NCBI GenBank assembly: GCA_945787595.1 | Contig: CALZJV010000040.1 | Coordinates: 1-20,981 of the forward strand | Length of the DNA: 20,981 nt | Direction: 5' to 3' | From: an uncultured Desulfobacterales bacterium | Lineage (GTDB): Bacteria > Desulfobacterota > Desulfobacteria > Desulfobacterales > JAFDCJ01 | Shown here: piece after piece, positions 13,695 through 20,981 of the stretch | Layout: every line of letters starts with the position of its first letter | How positions within the stretch are numbered: the stretch's first letter is position 1 | Made by a program: the position numbers and the translations under genes | The notes under the pieces: model-generated | What the model saw: only the letters and a program-made list of their open reading frames with translations | What the model was told of the DNA's origin: nothing | Database searches by the model: none

Positions 13695-14024
13695 ATGAAC
13701 GCCAAAAAGATTCACCTAGAAGTTTTCCACGAAGGCGAGCACTGAATTCCCTGTGTTTATATGACCCGTGTGGTCGAGTCGGTCGCGCCGGAATTTGAAG
13801 GTGTCCTGACCTGGGAAAAGGTTATTACAAAGGAACTGGCCGGCGCCCAAAGATACCAAGAATTTTCAAAGCTTCTCAGAAAACCTGTCCCGGTTCCATC
13901 CATTGCAATTAACGGCCAACTGGTCTTTGAAACAATACCCGGCACAGAGGAACTTAAAGCTTGTATCGATCGAAATCTTAATAAGCCAATCTTGTCGGAT
14001 CAGAAAAGAAGGAAACCGTTTTAA
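13695..14024 (+). CDS. Thioredoxin-like selenoprotein with UxxC site (Sec17)
   Basis: With AGGAGG ahead of ATG 13695, the frame runs MNAKKIHLEVFHEGEH, then TGA (13743-13745), then IPCVYMTRVVESVAPEFEG and on to TAA at 14024: 109 residues. Aligned to its upstream neighbour, YCLPCLYM corresponds to H-U-IPCVYM, so the TGA stands at the first Cys of CxxC, giving Sec17-x-x-Cys20. The downstream part keeps the family pattern, with VPVPSIAINGQLVFETIPG around the cis-Pro. A SECIS-like hairpin follows at 13762-13776. UxxC sites of this kind are known in other selenoproteins of the thioredoxin superfamily. Starting only at 13761 would lose the active site and first strand. A truncated pseudogene is possible but less likely, as both sides are well conserved. 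Confidence 0.85.
13762..13776 (+). promoter_or_regulatory. SECIS-like hairpin for Sec17
   Basis: TGACC / GGTCG forms 4 Watson-Crick pairs plus a T-G pair around a CGTGT loop, with G in the second loop position 23 nt after the last base of the TGA at 13743-13745. The placement is like that of the hairpin after the TGA at 1793. The stem is short, so support is moderate. Confidence 0.5.
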
Positions 14025-14039
14025 AATGGCAAAAAAATA

Positions 14040-14591
14040 CTACTTTTCGATTCCAACTCTGGCCGGAACCCCTTTCTGGAAATAATGCTTGATAGGTTTC
14101 ATCTCGGTGACCAGATCCGCAGTCTCAATTATCCGGGGTGATGCACCCCGCCCGGTGATAACAAGTTCCTTATCATACGGTTTGTTTATAATTATTTTAA
14201 GTAGATCCTGGACCGCGAAAAGTCCAAACATCACCGCCACATTGGCTTCTTCCATGATGATGATTTTGTATTCATCAGTGGCCATTACGGACTTTACCCT
14301 TTCAAGCCCCTTTTGCGCGGCCTTGATGTCTTCCGGTGCCGGTTTGCGGTTGGTGAAACGGCCGAGTCCAAACTGTTCTACGGTAATCAAATCAGAAAAC
14401 CGCTTCAAGGCTTTAATTTCGCTGTAATCCCCCATTTTGATAAACTGGGCAATAAACACTTTTAAACCGGCACCTGCCGCCCGGATAGCCAATCCGATGG
14501 CCGCCGTGGTTTTTCCCTTTCCATTGCCCGTGTAAACTTGCGTATATCCTTTCCTACTCTTTTTGCTCCCCATATTCTTTACCAGCCTCAT
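14040..14591 (-). CDS. cobO: Cob(I)alamin adenosyltransferase, CobO/BtuR type
   Basis: A 183-residue enzyme that adds the adenosyl group of ATP to the cobalt of reduced corrinoids. The P-loop-like TGNGKGKTTA (21-30) is diagnostic of the CobO/BtuR/CobP family; FGLGRF, IIIMEEANVA and ELVITGRGASPRIIETADLVTEM are further family blocks in order. ATG 14591 overlaps the stop of cbiR by one base (TAATG), implying translational coupling. An alternative ATG six codons later is possible. It is the last gene of the minus-strand cobamide block. Its product feeds AdoCbl to mutases of the kind MeaB serves and adenosylates pathway intermediates. Confidence 0.93.
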   Translation of the reverse strand: MRLVKNMGSKKSRKGYTQVYTGNGKGKTTAAIGLAIRAAGAGLKVFIAQFIKMGDYSEIKALKRFSDLITVEQFGLGRFTNRKPAPEDIKAAQKGLERVKSVMATDEYKIIIMEEANVAVMFGLFAVQDLLKIIINKPYDKELVITGRGASPRIIETADLVTEMKPIKHYFQKGVPARVGIEK

Positions 14592-15418
14592 TATTTTTTC
14601 AGATTCTTTCTCCAGTGATTTTCAAGAAATCTCAGAGAAGAATTCAGGTTTTCAAATGAAAAAACTTCCAGGGACACAACTCCGGTATAGTTCTTTAAAA
14701 TCCGCAGCACCGTTGATGTTAAATTTTGGGACAGCCGGTCCAATGTCGTATGATCGCGACCGTTTTCAACGCCATGCAAATGAATAACAGAAGTATTAGA
14801 GGAATATTTGTTAAAGACCTCTATTAGATCATAGTCATATACCATAAGATGGCCTAAGTCCAGACAGATCCGCAAATCTAAATCAAGGACGATGTCATCC
14901 AGCAGGTCCAGGGGATAGTCCAGAGTCTCGACAGCGATGATATCTTGCATATCAACTGCGGACTTTATTTTTACCAGATTTTGGTAAACTCTAGCCCGCC
15001 AGTTTTCGACAATTTTTTCGTCATATGATTTCTCGCTATATGGCACGTGCAGAATCAGGGCGGAGGCGCCAAGCGGTCGTACCGATTCCATTACCCGGAT
15101 CATCGTTGCCACTGCACGTTGTTGCCGTGCGGGATCCTCGTCACTTATGGATATATCGGTGGGGAGGTGGACATTGTAACTCAGATCGAATTCACCGGCC
15201 AACCGGCAAAGTTCTCTAATGACCGCCCTGGAAGGAAGAACATCAATCCCCCGGCTTTCAAACAGCAAAAGCTCGATTTCGTCCAGATAAGGTCCCAGCA
15301 TCCTTACATTGGGGATGTAGTGATCGGGATAGATAAATGACGTCGTGGCGATTTTGAAAGGATATAGTCCTTTATACGATTTGGTTAAGGAAGGATAGTT
15401 ATTTAATTGATATTTCAT
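14591..15418 (-). CDS. cbiR: Cobamide-remodelling phosphodiesterase CbiR-like TIM-barrel protein
   Basis: A 275-residue TIM-barrel protein of the AP-endonuclease-2/xylose-isomerase-like superfamily. Metal-ligand candidates follow the barrel strands: His84 (YNVHLP), His124 (ILHVPYS), Glu164 (AVETLDYP), Asp187 and His190 (CLDLGH), His213 and His215 (VIHLHG), Asp222 and His223. CbiR of Akkermansia cleaves the phosphoester of cobamides so that the lower ligand can be exchanged; position in a cob operon and the barrel type fit this. The start is uncertain: ATG 15418 is used here, and a TTG at 15436 in frame is possible. Neither has a strong Shine-Dalgarno. It lies between cbiB and cobO and is coupled to the latter. 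Confidence 0.75.
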   Translation of the reverse strand: MKYQLNNYPSLTKSYKGLYPFKIATTSFIYPDHYIPNVRMLGPYLDEIELLLFESRGIDVLPSRAVIRELCRLAGEFDLSYNVHLPTDISISDEDPARQQRAVATMIRVMESVRPLGASALILHVPYSEKSYDEKIVENWRARVYQNLVKIKSAVDMQDIIAVETLDYPLDLLDDIVLDLDLRICLDLGHLMVYDYDLIEVFNKYSSNTSVIHLHGVENGRDHTTLDRLSQNLTSTVLRILKNYTGVVSLEVFSFENLNSSLRFLENHWRKNLKK

Positions 15419-15465
15419 TAAATATTCAATCTTCAATCATCAATACGAAAAAGAGGATAGAGGTC

Positions 15466-16428
15466 CTATAAAAAAAGCCACGGGAGACTCCCTACCCCCA
15501 TCAGCAAAATCAACCACAAAAACGCGGACAGTATCATGATATCGCAGGCTTTTTTAATGTGGCCGGGTGAGGATTGACCGAAGCGTACGCCGATGTACGG
15601 TTTGTCCACAAGTTTTGCGTTATAGTAATTGGGGCCGTTCAATTTTACAGCCAGTGCGCCGGCAAAGGCAGCCTCCGGATAGCCGGCATTGGGGCTGGCG
15701 TGGTTGGCGCCCTCACAGACTGCCGTCATGAGTGACCGTTCTCCGCAGCCGGCCAGGATCTGGGCCGCCAGTGCCACAACCGGTACGGTAAGTCGTGCCG
15801 GTATGTAATTGAGAACATCATCAATTCTGGCGGACGCTTTACCGAATTGGTGATAGGTGTTGTTTTTATACCCTACCATGGAATCCAGGGTGTTGGTCAT
15901 TTTATATGCCAGGGCCAACGGGGCACCGCCGATGGCTGCGAAAAATAAAGGGGCGGTGACCCCATCAACCAGATTTTCGGCAACAGTTTCAACGGTGGCC
16001 CGGGCAAGTCCGTCTTCTCTGTAATTATCTATATCCCGGCCGACGATCATGGCTACTTTTTTTTTGGCCGCCTGAATCTGCTTCTGTTGAAGGCATTGTT
16101 TCACTTCCATCGCGGCTGCATCCAACGAACAAATCGAAATAGAGTAATAAATCAAGATAATATCAAGTAATGTTTTAAAAAAGGGATGAACTCTGTAGGC
16201 GGCTGCTAAAACCAAAAATGTCAGCAGCCAGGTCCCCAGGATGAGAACGACCGCATACAATGCACCGCAAAAGGTCAGGTTAAAGTGGATTTTGCGAAAA
16301 GGGGGCTCAAGCCTTTCAATCGCCTTTCCCAGCCAGCGCACCGGGTGAGGCAGAAAGTGAGGATCTCCCAGCATGATATCAAGGGCAAATGCCGCCAGGA
16401 GAATATACCATGGGCTCAGCCATCCCAT
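15466..16428 (-). CDS. cbiB: Adenosylcobinamide-phosphate synthase CbiB
   Basis: A 320-residue integral membrane protein that attaches aminopropanol (or its phosphate) to adenosylcobyric acid. ALDIMLGDPHFLPHPVRWLGK near the N-terminus is the family signature; EDGLARATVETVAENLVDGV, IGGAPLALAYKMTNTLDSMVGY, GKASARIDDVLNYIPARLT and GANHASPNAGYPEAAFAGAL follow in the usual order. Several hydrophobic segments span the membrane. ATG 16428 with GGGGGA upstream is preferred; a TTG at 16461 in frame, overlapping cobS, would add 11 unconserved residues. Works just before CobU/CobS in nucleotide-loop assembly. Confidence 0.94.
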   Translation of the reverse strand: MGWLSPWYILLAAFALDIMLGDPHFLPHPVRWLGKAIERLEPPFRKIHFNLTFCGALYAVVLILGTWLLTFLVLAAAYRVHPFFKTLLDIILIYYSISICSLDAAAMEVKQCLQQKQIQAAKKKVAMIVGRDIDNYREDGLARATVETVAENLVDGVTAPLFFAAIGGAPLALAYKMTNTLDSMVGYKNNTYHQFGKASARIDDVLNYIPARLTVPVVALAAQILAGCGERSLMTAVCEGANHASPNAGYPEAAFAGALAVKLNGPNYYNAKLVDKPYIGVRFGQSSPGHIKKACDIMILSAFLWLILLMGVGSLPWLFL

Positions 16429-16453
16429 CAAAATATTCCCCCGTATCCGTGAA

Positions 16454-17182
16454 TCATCCAACCCCTCCTATGGAAACCAGCAAAAACAGGCCGGCCTCCA
16501 AAACCTCTGCCATTGCACCGAGCATGTCGCCGGTAATGCATCCCAGCCGTCGTTTGTAATACCAAATTAATAGGGCGGTTAGAGCGACAAAGCTCAAAAT
16601 CAACCAGAATGCGGTCCATCCCAGAAACACTGACATCACCACCGGAGCAGTTAATCCCCAGAATGCGGACCATTTCAACTTGCTTTTGAAAAAATCGACA
16701 CCCGTGCCGCCGGCCGGCCGGCCGTATTCGAGAAAACGCATCCCGAAAAGCATGCCGGCCCGGGCATACGCCGGCACGAGGACCAGCAACAATGAGCGGT
16801 TGGCCTCTAAGCCGGCAATGCCGGCCCACTTCAGGGTTAATCCGAACACAATTGCCACCAGGCCCATGGTTCCCAGGCGACTGTCTTTCATTATGGTCAG
16901 TGCTTTTTCTTTGGACCGTTGCCCCAAAAGCCCGTCAGCCGAATCACCCAGTCCATCCAGATGAAAAGCGCCGGTAAGCATGGCCAGGAAAATCACATCC
17001 AGCAGCGATGCCACCGGCATACTCCACAAGCGCGATGCAACATAATCAAATAATGCCAGCAATATCCCCAGTAATAAACCGACAACCGGAAAATGCGGAA
17101 TCATTTTAGGTGGGTCGAAAGTTTCGGCCTTACCCAACGGAAGTATGGTGATAAATTGTGTGGCGGCAATAAAGTAACGCAT
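16454..17182 (-). CDS. cobS: Adenosylcobinamide-GDP ribazoletransferase (cobalamin synthase) CobS
   Basis: A 242-residue multi-pass membrane enzyme that joins the activated lower ligand to adenosylcobinamide-GDP. GAFHLDGLGDSADGLLG (71-87) is the conserved Asp-rich motif; MKDSRLGTMGLVA follows, as in Salmonella CobS. Length is typical (about 247). FITILPLG at the N-terminus matches the family start, so ATG 17182 is accepted although its Shine-Dalgarno is weak. It ends 25 nt before cbiB. Upstream lies a 450-nt gap holding the second copy of the 282-bp repeat, so cobS may be transcribed separately from cobU. Confidence 0.94.
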   Translation of the reverse strand: MRYFIAATQFITILPLGKAETFDPPKMIPHFPVVGLLLGILLALFDYVASRLWSMPVASLLDVIFLAMLTGAFHLDGLGDSADGLLGQRSKEKALTIMKDSRLGTMGLVAIVFGLTLKWAGIAGLEANRSLLLVLVPAYARAGMLFGMRFLEYGRPAGGTGVDFFKSKLKWSAFWGLTAPVVMSVFLGWTAFWLILSFVALTALLIWYYKRRLGCITGDMLGAMAEVLEAGLFLLVSIGGVG

Positions 17183-17632
17183 CGGTTAAATCCAGGGCTG
17201 GTGATTCAGCCCCCTTCCATCGGTATTAATTTGAGGAGTTGGGACGTTTCTCGAAGCCGACCCGCTACATGGACGATCACCGCCGAAACCGCATGAACTC
17301 GACCTTAAGGCATCGTAATGAATGGACAGTAATCAAAATGAAAACGGGATATTGTGCGCAATGCCGGGATTTAATGTTAAATAAAAGCCGCAGTGCAACG
17401 CTGTTCATCCATAACGATCCCTAATGGTCTCAGACAGCATTCGATTTCGGTGGCGATCGTCCACTCCGCTATAATCATAGGCTTGCGCTGAGAACTCCCA
17501 GACCCTTCAATTATTTAGATATGACTTTTATTCAAAAAAGACAGAGCGACACACCGCGCAAGCGTCTGCGCTGCGCGAGCAATTCCATCCATCGTCAATT
17601 GTCCTTCATCCATCGTCATGCGTTTACCGTCA
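17183..17632. other. Gap inside the cobamide block, mostly dispersed repeat
   Basis: No gene. 17232-17513 is the 282-bp repeat copy 2. After it, CAAGCGTCTGCGCTGCGCG (17559-17577) and TTCCATCCATCGTCAATTGTCCTTCATCCATCG-like short direct repeats lie just past the cobU stop (CATCCATCGTCA occurs twice, 17586-17620). Confidence 0.6.
17232..17513 (+). repeat. 282-bp dispersed repeat, copy 2
   Basis: Partner of 5288-5569, described there. In this copy the plus frame 17239-17424 is open (61 codons, containing CAQCRD); the matching frame in copy 1 is broken by TGA. It separates cobU from cobS within an otherwise compact operon. Confidence 0.8.
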
Positions 17633-18157
17633 CTATCCTTTGATCGTCACCGGAATTCCCGCCACCAGCCAAACCACTTTGTCTGCATGTTTGGCGACAG
17701 CCTGATTTACAGCGCCTGCCAGGTCTCTAAATTGCCTGGCGAGTTTATTTTCAGGTACGATGCCGGCGCCCACTTCGTTCGAGACCAACACGATCGGGCA
17801 ATCTGCCTTATCAATGGCTTGTGTTAGGTCGCTAATCTGCTCCAGGATTTTTTCATCCTCCTCGGTTTCCAACAACAGATTATTAATCCACAGGGTCAGG
17901 CAGTCTACCAGAAGCACCGTTGCATCTCGGCTGTTGTCAACAATGGCATCCGGCAGGTGTGTCGGCGCTTCTATCGTATGCCATGTCCGGCTGCGCTCCT
18001 TGCGGTGTTTCGCGACCCGATTCCTCATTTCATCATCACGCGGAATGCAGGTCGCAATAAAGATTTTCTTTTCTGCGCTAAAGCTTTCGGCGGCTTTAAG
18101 GGCATGACCGCTTTTGCCGCTTCGGCAGCCTCCGATTACAAATAGGGTTTCTTTCAC
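17633..18157 (-). CDS. cobU: Adenosylcobinamide kinase / guanylyltransferase CobU
   Basis: A 174-residue bifunctional enzyme that phosphorylates adenosylcobinamide and then transfers GMP to it. P-loop GGCRSGKS (9-16); His51 in RVAKHRKERSRTW is at the place of the GMP-carrying His; LVDCLTLWINNLL and VSNEVGAGIVPENKLARQFRD (split here only for its length: the block runs to AGAVNQ) are diagnostic. The start is GTG 18157 with GGAG 8 nt upstream. Length matches Salmonella CobU (about 180). It follows cobQ after a 129-nt gap with repeats. Confidence 0.94.
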   Translation of the reverse strand: MKETLFVIGGCRSGKSGHALKAAESFSAEKKIFIATCIPRDDEMRNRVAKHRKERSRTWHTIEAPTHLPDAIVDNSRDATVLLVDCLTLWINNLLLETEEDEKILEQISDLTQAIDKADCPIVLVSNEVGAGIVPENKLARQFRDLAGAVNQAVAKHADKVVWLVAGIPVTIKG

Positions 18158-18200
18158 AGATCAAGCTCCAATCGTAAAAATTCAGGGTTCAGCCCCGCCG

Positions 18201-18272
18201 CTGGCCTGAAAAGCGGCCAGTTTAATCGAATAAAAAACTTAACGAAATACAATTTTATTTTTCTGACAGGAT
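18201..18272 (+). repeat. 72-bp dispersed repeat, copy B
   Basis: Same orientation and about 93% identical to 7632-7703; ends in the GACAGGAT motif. It fills the cobQ-cobU gap, flanked by the TTCAGGGTTCAG / CTGAACCCCGAACCCTGAAC inverted pair (18181-18318), whose right arm reaches into the cobQ 3' end. Confidence 0.75.
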
Positions 18273-18286
18273 TAACGCCAAACTAT

Positions 18287-19810
18287 TCACTTCGAACCTC
18301 TGAACCCCGAACCCTGAACGGTAGCAACAATTTCTTTGATATCGATATGATTTTCAAAATATTCTGCCAACAGATCATATTCCCTGTTTCTGGCTTCCAA
18401 GCCTCCCAGATCGGAAATCTCAAAATCTCTTAGACCGATATGTTGCAACCAGAAGCGGGTAATGTCAGGGTTTTCGAACAGGCCATGGATATACGTTCCC
18501 ATGCTATTTGAATCCGTGGACACACATCCATCCGTATCATTGGTTGGCGTGCTGTTGCGTTCTACAACCTGAAACAAAGGGTCTCCCCCTTTTCTATGGG
18601 TTTGTCCCATGTGAATTTCGTATCCCGAACCATGTCCATTTTGTCTTGTAAATCTTGTCAGCGTAGTGACCTTGGGTGCCTTTAGTTCGGTTTCAACCGG
18701 CAACAAACCCAGCCCCTCGGTCGAACCGGGTTTGCCCTCGAGTCCCCCTGGATCGTGAACGTAACGCCCCATCATTTGATATCCGCCGCAGATACCCAGC
18801 AAATGCCCGCCCTGATGAGCATACGCGGTGATTTTTTTAGCCCACCCCGTGGTATGTATCCAATTCAAATCGAAACGCGTGTTCTTAGAACCGGGTAAAA
18901 TCACGGCGCGGAAGTCGGACAAATCCTGCACCTTTTCTAAAAAATGAACTTCCAATCCTTTTAAAACCGAAAGGGGGTCAAAATCGTTAAAATTAGATAT
19001 GTGCGGCAGCCGAATAACTGCGATTGACGGCTCCCGTCGGTCGGTCGAAAATACTCGTTTTTGTTGCTCGATCACCACCGAATCTTCGGGTTCGATGTTG
19101 ATATGGTTATACCAGGGAAGCACTCCGAATACTGTTTTGCCGGTTTTTTCCTCTATCCAGCCAACTCCGCTTTGAAAAAGACGGATGTCCCCCCGGAAGC
19201 GATTGATGATAAACCCTTTGACAAGATCCTGTTGCGCCGGTTTCAAACATTCCAAAGTCCCGACAATTTGGGCGAAGACCCCGCCCTTGTGAATGTCGGC
19301 GACCAGGATGACCGGAGCATGAGCATGCTCTGCCATGCGCAAATTTACGATATCACTGTCCATCAAATTGACTTCGGCGCATGAACCGGCGCCTTCCATG
19401 ATAATCAGATCGTAAGATCGACGCAGCCGGTCGAGAGCTTCGACCGCGGTGTCGAAAAAGGTATCTTTTTTACGGTGGTAATCAACTGCCGTGGTGTTTT
19501 CACGAACATTGCCGAGCAGAACCACCTGACTGCCGATTTCACTGGTAGGTTTCAACAAAACAGGGTTCATATCCACGTGGGGTGGTATTCCGGCTGCTTC
19601 GGCCTGGACGATCTGGGCGCGACCCATTTCGAGACCCTCGGCCGTGACGCCTGAGTTATTGGACATGTTCTGGGCTTTGAACGGCGCTACCCGGATACCC
19701 TTGTTTGCAAAAAAACGGCAAAGCGCTGTGGTGACAATGCTTTTGCCGACATCGGAACCGGTTCCCAAGACCGCAAGGCACGCCCCTTTTAGGGCTTTTT
19801 CGTTTTTCAA
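18287..19810 (-). CDS. cobQ: Cobyric acid synthase CobQ (CbiP)
   Basis: A 507-residue glutamine-dependent amidotransferase that amidates the b, d, e and g side chains of adenosylcobyrinic a,c-diamide. The N-terminal domain has LGTGSDVGKS (15-24) and FKAQNMSNNSGVT, the CobQ signature; the C-terminal glutaminase has Cys341 in GICGGYQMMG and His442 in GTYIHGLFEN. All active-site parts are present and length is typical. The start appears to be TTG at 19810 with GGGG about 5 nt upstream; no ATG before the P-loop is available. In the cobamide block between cobJ and cobU. Confidence 0.95.
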   Translation of the reverse strand: MKNEKALKGACLAVLGTGSDVGKSIVTTALCRFFANKGIRVAPFKAQNMSNNSGVTAEGLEMGRAQIVQAEAAGIPPHVDMNPVLLKPTSEIGSQVVLLGNVRENTTAVDYHRKKDTFFDTAVEALDRLRRSYDLIIMEGAGSCAEVNLMDSDIVNLRMAEHAHAPVILVADIHKGGVFAQIVGTLECLKPAQQDLVKGFIINRFRGDIRLFQSGVGWIEEKTGKTVFGVLPWYNHINIEPEDSVVIEQQKRVFSTDRREPSIAVIRLPHISNFNDFDPLSVLKGLEVHFLEKVQDLSDFRAVILPGSKNTRFDLNWIHTTGWAKKITAYAHQGGHLLGICGGYQMMGRYVHDPGGLEGKPGSTEGLGLLPVETELKAPKVTTLTRFTRQNGHGSGYEIHMGQTHRKGGDPLFQVVERNSTPTNDTDGCVSTDSNSMGTYIHGLFENPDITRFWLQHIGLRDFEISDLGGLEARNREYDLLAEYFENHIDIKEIVATVQGSGFRGSK

Positions 19811-19952
19811 TTTAACCCCGCTTACTTTGTAAAAATCATAATTTGAAACGTTTAATTTACAGATATCGTTGATTGGTTGATTAGTAGATTGGTTAAGTGG
19901 TTGTAAATATGGATTTATCCCATATTTGCAAAATAATTGGACACTTCATGTT

Positions 19953-20837
19953 TCAACAATCGTAACATTCTGCAATTATGACTATCCTGGGGGTAATCAT
20001 AAAGTCCAGGTACTGACTTGATTGACTGCTTCCCACAAAAACCGTGGTTTGCATATCTACATAGACCTCGTGCAGCTGGGACAAGGGGACAATCCGTACA
20101 TCCTGCTCCGAACGCATGGCGCTCACAACGATACCCACGGGCGTATGGTTATCCCTGTGGGTGAGCATAATCTGTTGGGCCCTTTCAAGTTGCCAGGTTC
20201 TTTTTTTACTTTTTGGATTGTACAGAACAATAACAAAGTCGGCTTTGGCGGCCGCTTCAATGCGCTTTTCGATGATCTCCCATGGTGTTAACAGATCACT
20301 CAGGCTGATGACAGCAAAATCATGGGTTAGCGGTGCGCCCAGTAAGGAAGCCCCCGAACAAAGCGCCGGGATCCCCGGGACGACCTCCACCTGCAACAAT
20401 TCCCGGGCGATCTGGTTGCTGGTATTGAAACCCGGAGGTGCGATCTTGATATTTTTTATCTTGCAGGTTTCAAATACCAGACCGGCCATGGCATAGATAC
20501 CAGGATCTCCACTCGATACAATTGCACAGGGTCTGCCGTCCCGCGCTTGTTCAATGGCGGCTTCCACTCGTTTCACTTCTTTGGTCATGCCTGTGCTGAT
20601 AATTTTTTTGTCTTCAATTAGGGGCCGGATTAAATCAATATATGTCGTGTAACCCGCGACCACCTCGACAGATTCAAGAACATCAATTGCTCTTTTAGTT
20701 AATTGGTTGGGACTGCCCGGTCCGATACCGACTACGAAAAGTTGATTCGAGCGATGGCCAGGGTCACGTTGCGGGTGGATTGTTTGGGAACGATCAGTTC
20801 TCCGTTCCGTGTTGCTTGAATTGCTGCGGCTTCGCAT
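19953..20837 (-). CDS. cobJ: Precorrin-3B / cobalt-factor III C17-methyltransferase CobJ (CbiH)
   Basis: A SAM-dependent ring-contraction methyltransferase of the cobalt-corrin pathway. From residue 33: FVVGIGPGSPNQLTKRA (SAM-binding first loop), GYTTYIDLI, SSGDPGIYAMAG, VVPGIPALCSGASLLGAPL and DFVIVLYNPKSKKR, all in family order. The only in-frame ATG is 20837, giving 294 residues with about 32 unconserved ones at the start and a 106-nt overlap with the end of cbiG. The conserved domain begins at about 20744, close to the cbiG stop at 20732, so the true start may be a rarer codon nearer there. CbiG beside it marks the anaerobic route. 142 nt separate it from cobQ. Confidence 0.93.
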   Translation of the reverse strand: MRSRSNSSNTERRTDRSQTIHPQRDPGHRSNQLFVVGIGPGSPNQLTKRAIDVLESVEVVAGYTTYIDLIRPLIEDKKIISTGMTKEVKRVEAAIEQARDGRPCAIVSSGDPGIYAMAGLVFETCKIKNIKIAPPGFNTSNQIARELLQVEVVPGIPALCSGASLLGAPLTHDFAVISLSDLLTPWEIIEKRIEAAAKADFVIVLYNPKSKKRTWQLERAQQIMLTHRDNHTPVGIVVSAMRSEQDVRIVPLSQLHEVYVDMQTTVFVGSSQSSQYLDFMITPRIVIIAECYDC

Positions 20838-20981
20838 ACGCTTTTCACTCCTACATGTTTTTCCACAATGGCTGATGGATTTTTGATGCCTTTTACCCGG
20901 TTTAATTCCGCTCGTGTAAAAAACATGACAGTCAGACCGAGATTTTGCGCTAAGGTAATTAATCCAGGTTCATCGGCTTTG
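20732..20981 (-). CDS. cbiG: Cobalt-precorrin 5A hydrolase CbiG, C-terminal part (cut by window edge)
   Basis: The frame enters at the right edge and runs 82 residues to TAG 20732-20734. KADEPGLITLAQNLGLTVMF, FFTRAELNRVKGIKNPSA, VEKHVGVKSVCEAAAI and LIVPKQSTRNVTLAIAR are the typical CbiG C-terminal domain, in order. CbiG opens the delta-lactone of cobalt-precorrin-5A and exists only in the anaerobic pathway. The ATG at 20926 is internal, not a start. It overlaps the cobJ frame by 106 nt. Confidence 0.9.
   Translation of the reverse strand, partial: KADEPGLITLAQNLGLTVMFFTRAELNRVKGIKNPSAIVEKHVGVKSVCEAAAIQATRNGELIVPKQSTRNVTLAIARINFS

Noticed and set aside
13761..14024. Thioredoxin-like gene starting at 13761
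   Set aside because: This would lack the first strand and the redox site. The AGGAGG and ATG at 13695 are in frame through the TGA.
17239..17424. Plus-strand 61-codon ORF with CAQC
   Set aside because: The same frame is interrupted by a stop in the other repeat copy; no ribosome binding site. A Sec reading was considered, but the other copy has Trp there, not Cys.
1..20981. tRNA, rRNA, CRISPR array, intact insertion sequence
   Set aside because: No cloverleaf, rRNA segment, regularly spaced repeats or transposase gene recognised.

Overview
The window looks like chromosomal DNA of a strictly anaerobic, corrinoid-rich bacterium, most probably a Desulfobacterota (sulfate-reducer-type) lineage. 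This rests on anaerobic-route cobamide genes (cbiG/cobJ type, cbiB, cbiR), corrinoid methyltransferase (MtaA/UroD-family) genes, MeaB with a B12-binding protein, COG0523 (CobW) GTPases, and intergenic inverted repeats of a style I associate with that group. The taxonomic call is inference.

Left part (1-9,220): the tail of what looks like a corrinoid-activating ASKHA protein; a Cys-rich DUF6951-like protein; an MtaA/UroD-family methyltransferase; a CxxC thioredoxin-like protein; a small MTH895-type redox protein directly followed by a CobW GTPase; a thioredoxin-reductase-like flavoprotein; a divergent GcvH-like protein; a second CobW GTPase followed by a second MTH895-type protein and a small TPR protein; then, on the minus strand, a zinc-ribbon protein followed by a Rossmann/Cys-motif protein. 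Together this reads as a corrinoid methyl-transfer and thiol-redox module.

Middle (9,221-14,024): a palindrome-rich intergenic stretch; a second MtaA/UroD-family protein, MeaB and a stand-alone B12-binding domain on the minus strand; a repeat-rich gap; then two tandem thioredoxin-like genes on the plus strand.

Right part (14,040-20,981): a minus-strand cobamide block, in transcription order cbiG (cut by the window edge), cobJ, cobQ, cobU, cobS, cbiB, cbiR and cobO. It would supply and remodel the cofactor used by the left part.

The main discovery is that two genes are interrupted by an in-frame TGA exactly where homologues in this same window carry a functional Cys. These are the zinc-ligand Cys of the MtaA/UroD protein (TGA 1793-1795, residue 312) and the first Cys of the CxxC site of a thioredoxin-like protein (TGA 13743-13745, residue 17). 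In each case the frame continues with conserved sequence to a family-typical end. A small hairpin with a G-containing apical loop lies about 20 nt after the TGA, as expected for a bacterial SECIS. Both are therefore annotated as selenoproteins rather than as truncated genes. The selenocysteine machinery (selA/B/C/D) is not in the window.

Intergenic DNA is unusually rich in repeats: a 282-bp dispersed repeat present twice, a 72-bp repeat present twice, a 163-bp element made of three palindromes, a 158-bp palindrome beside the second selenoprotein pair, and several paired inverted repeats. I saw no tRNA, rRNA, CRISPR array or intact insertion sequence.
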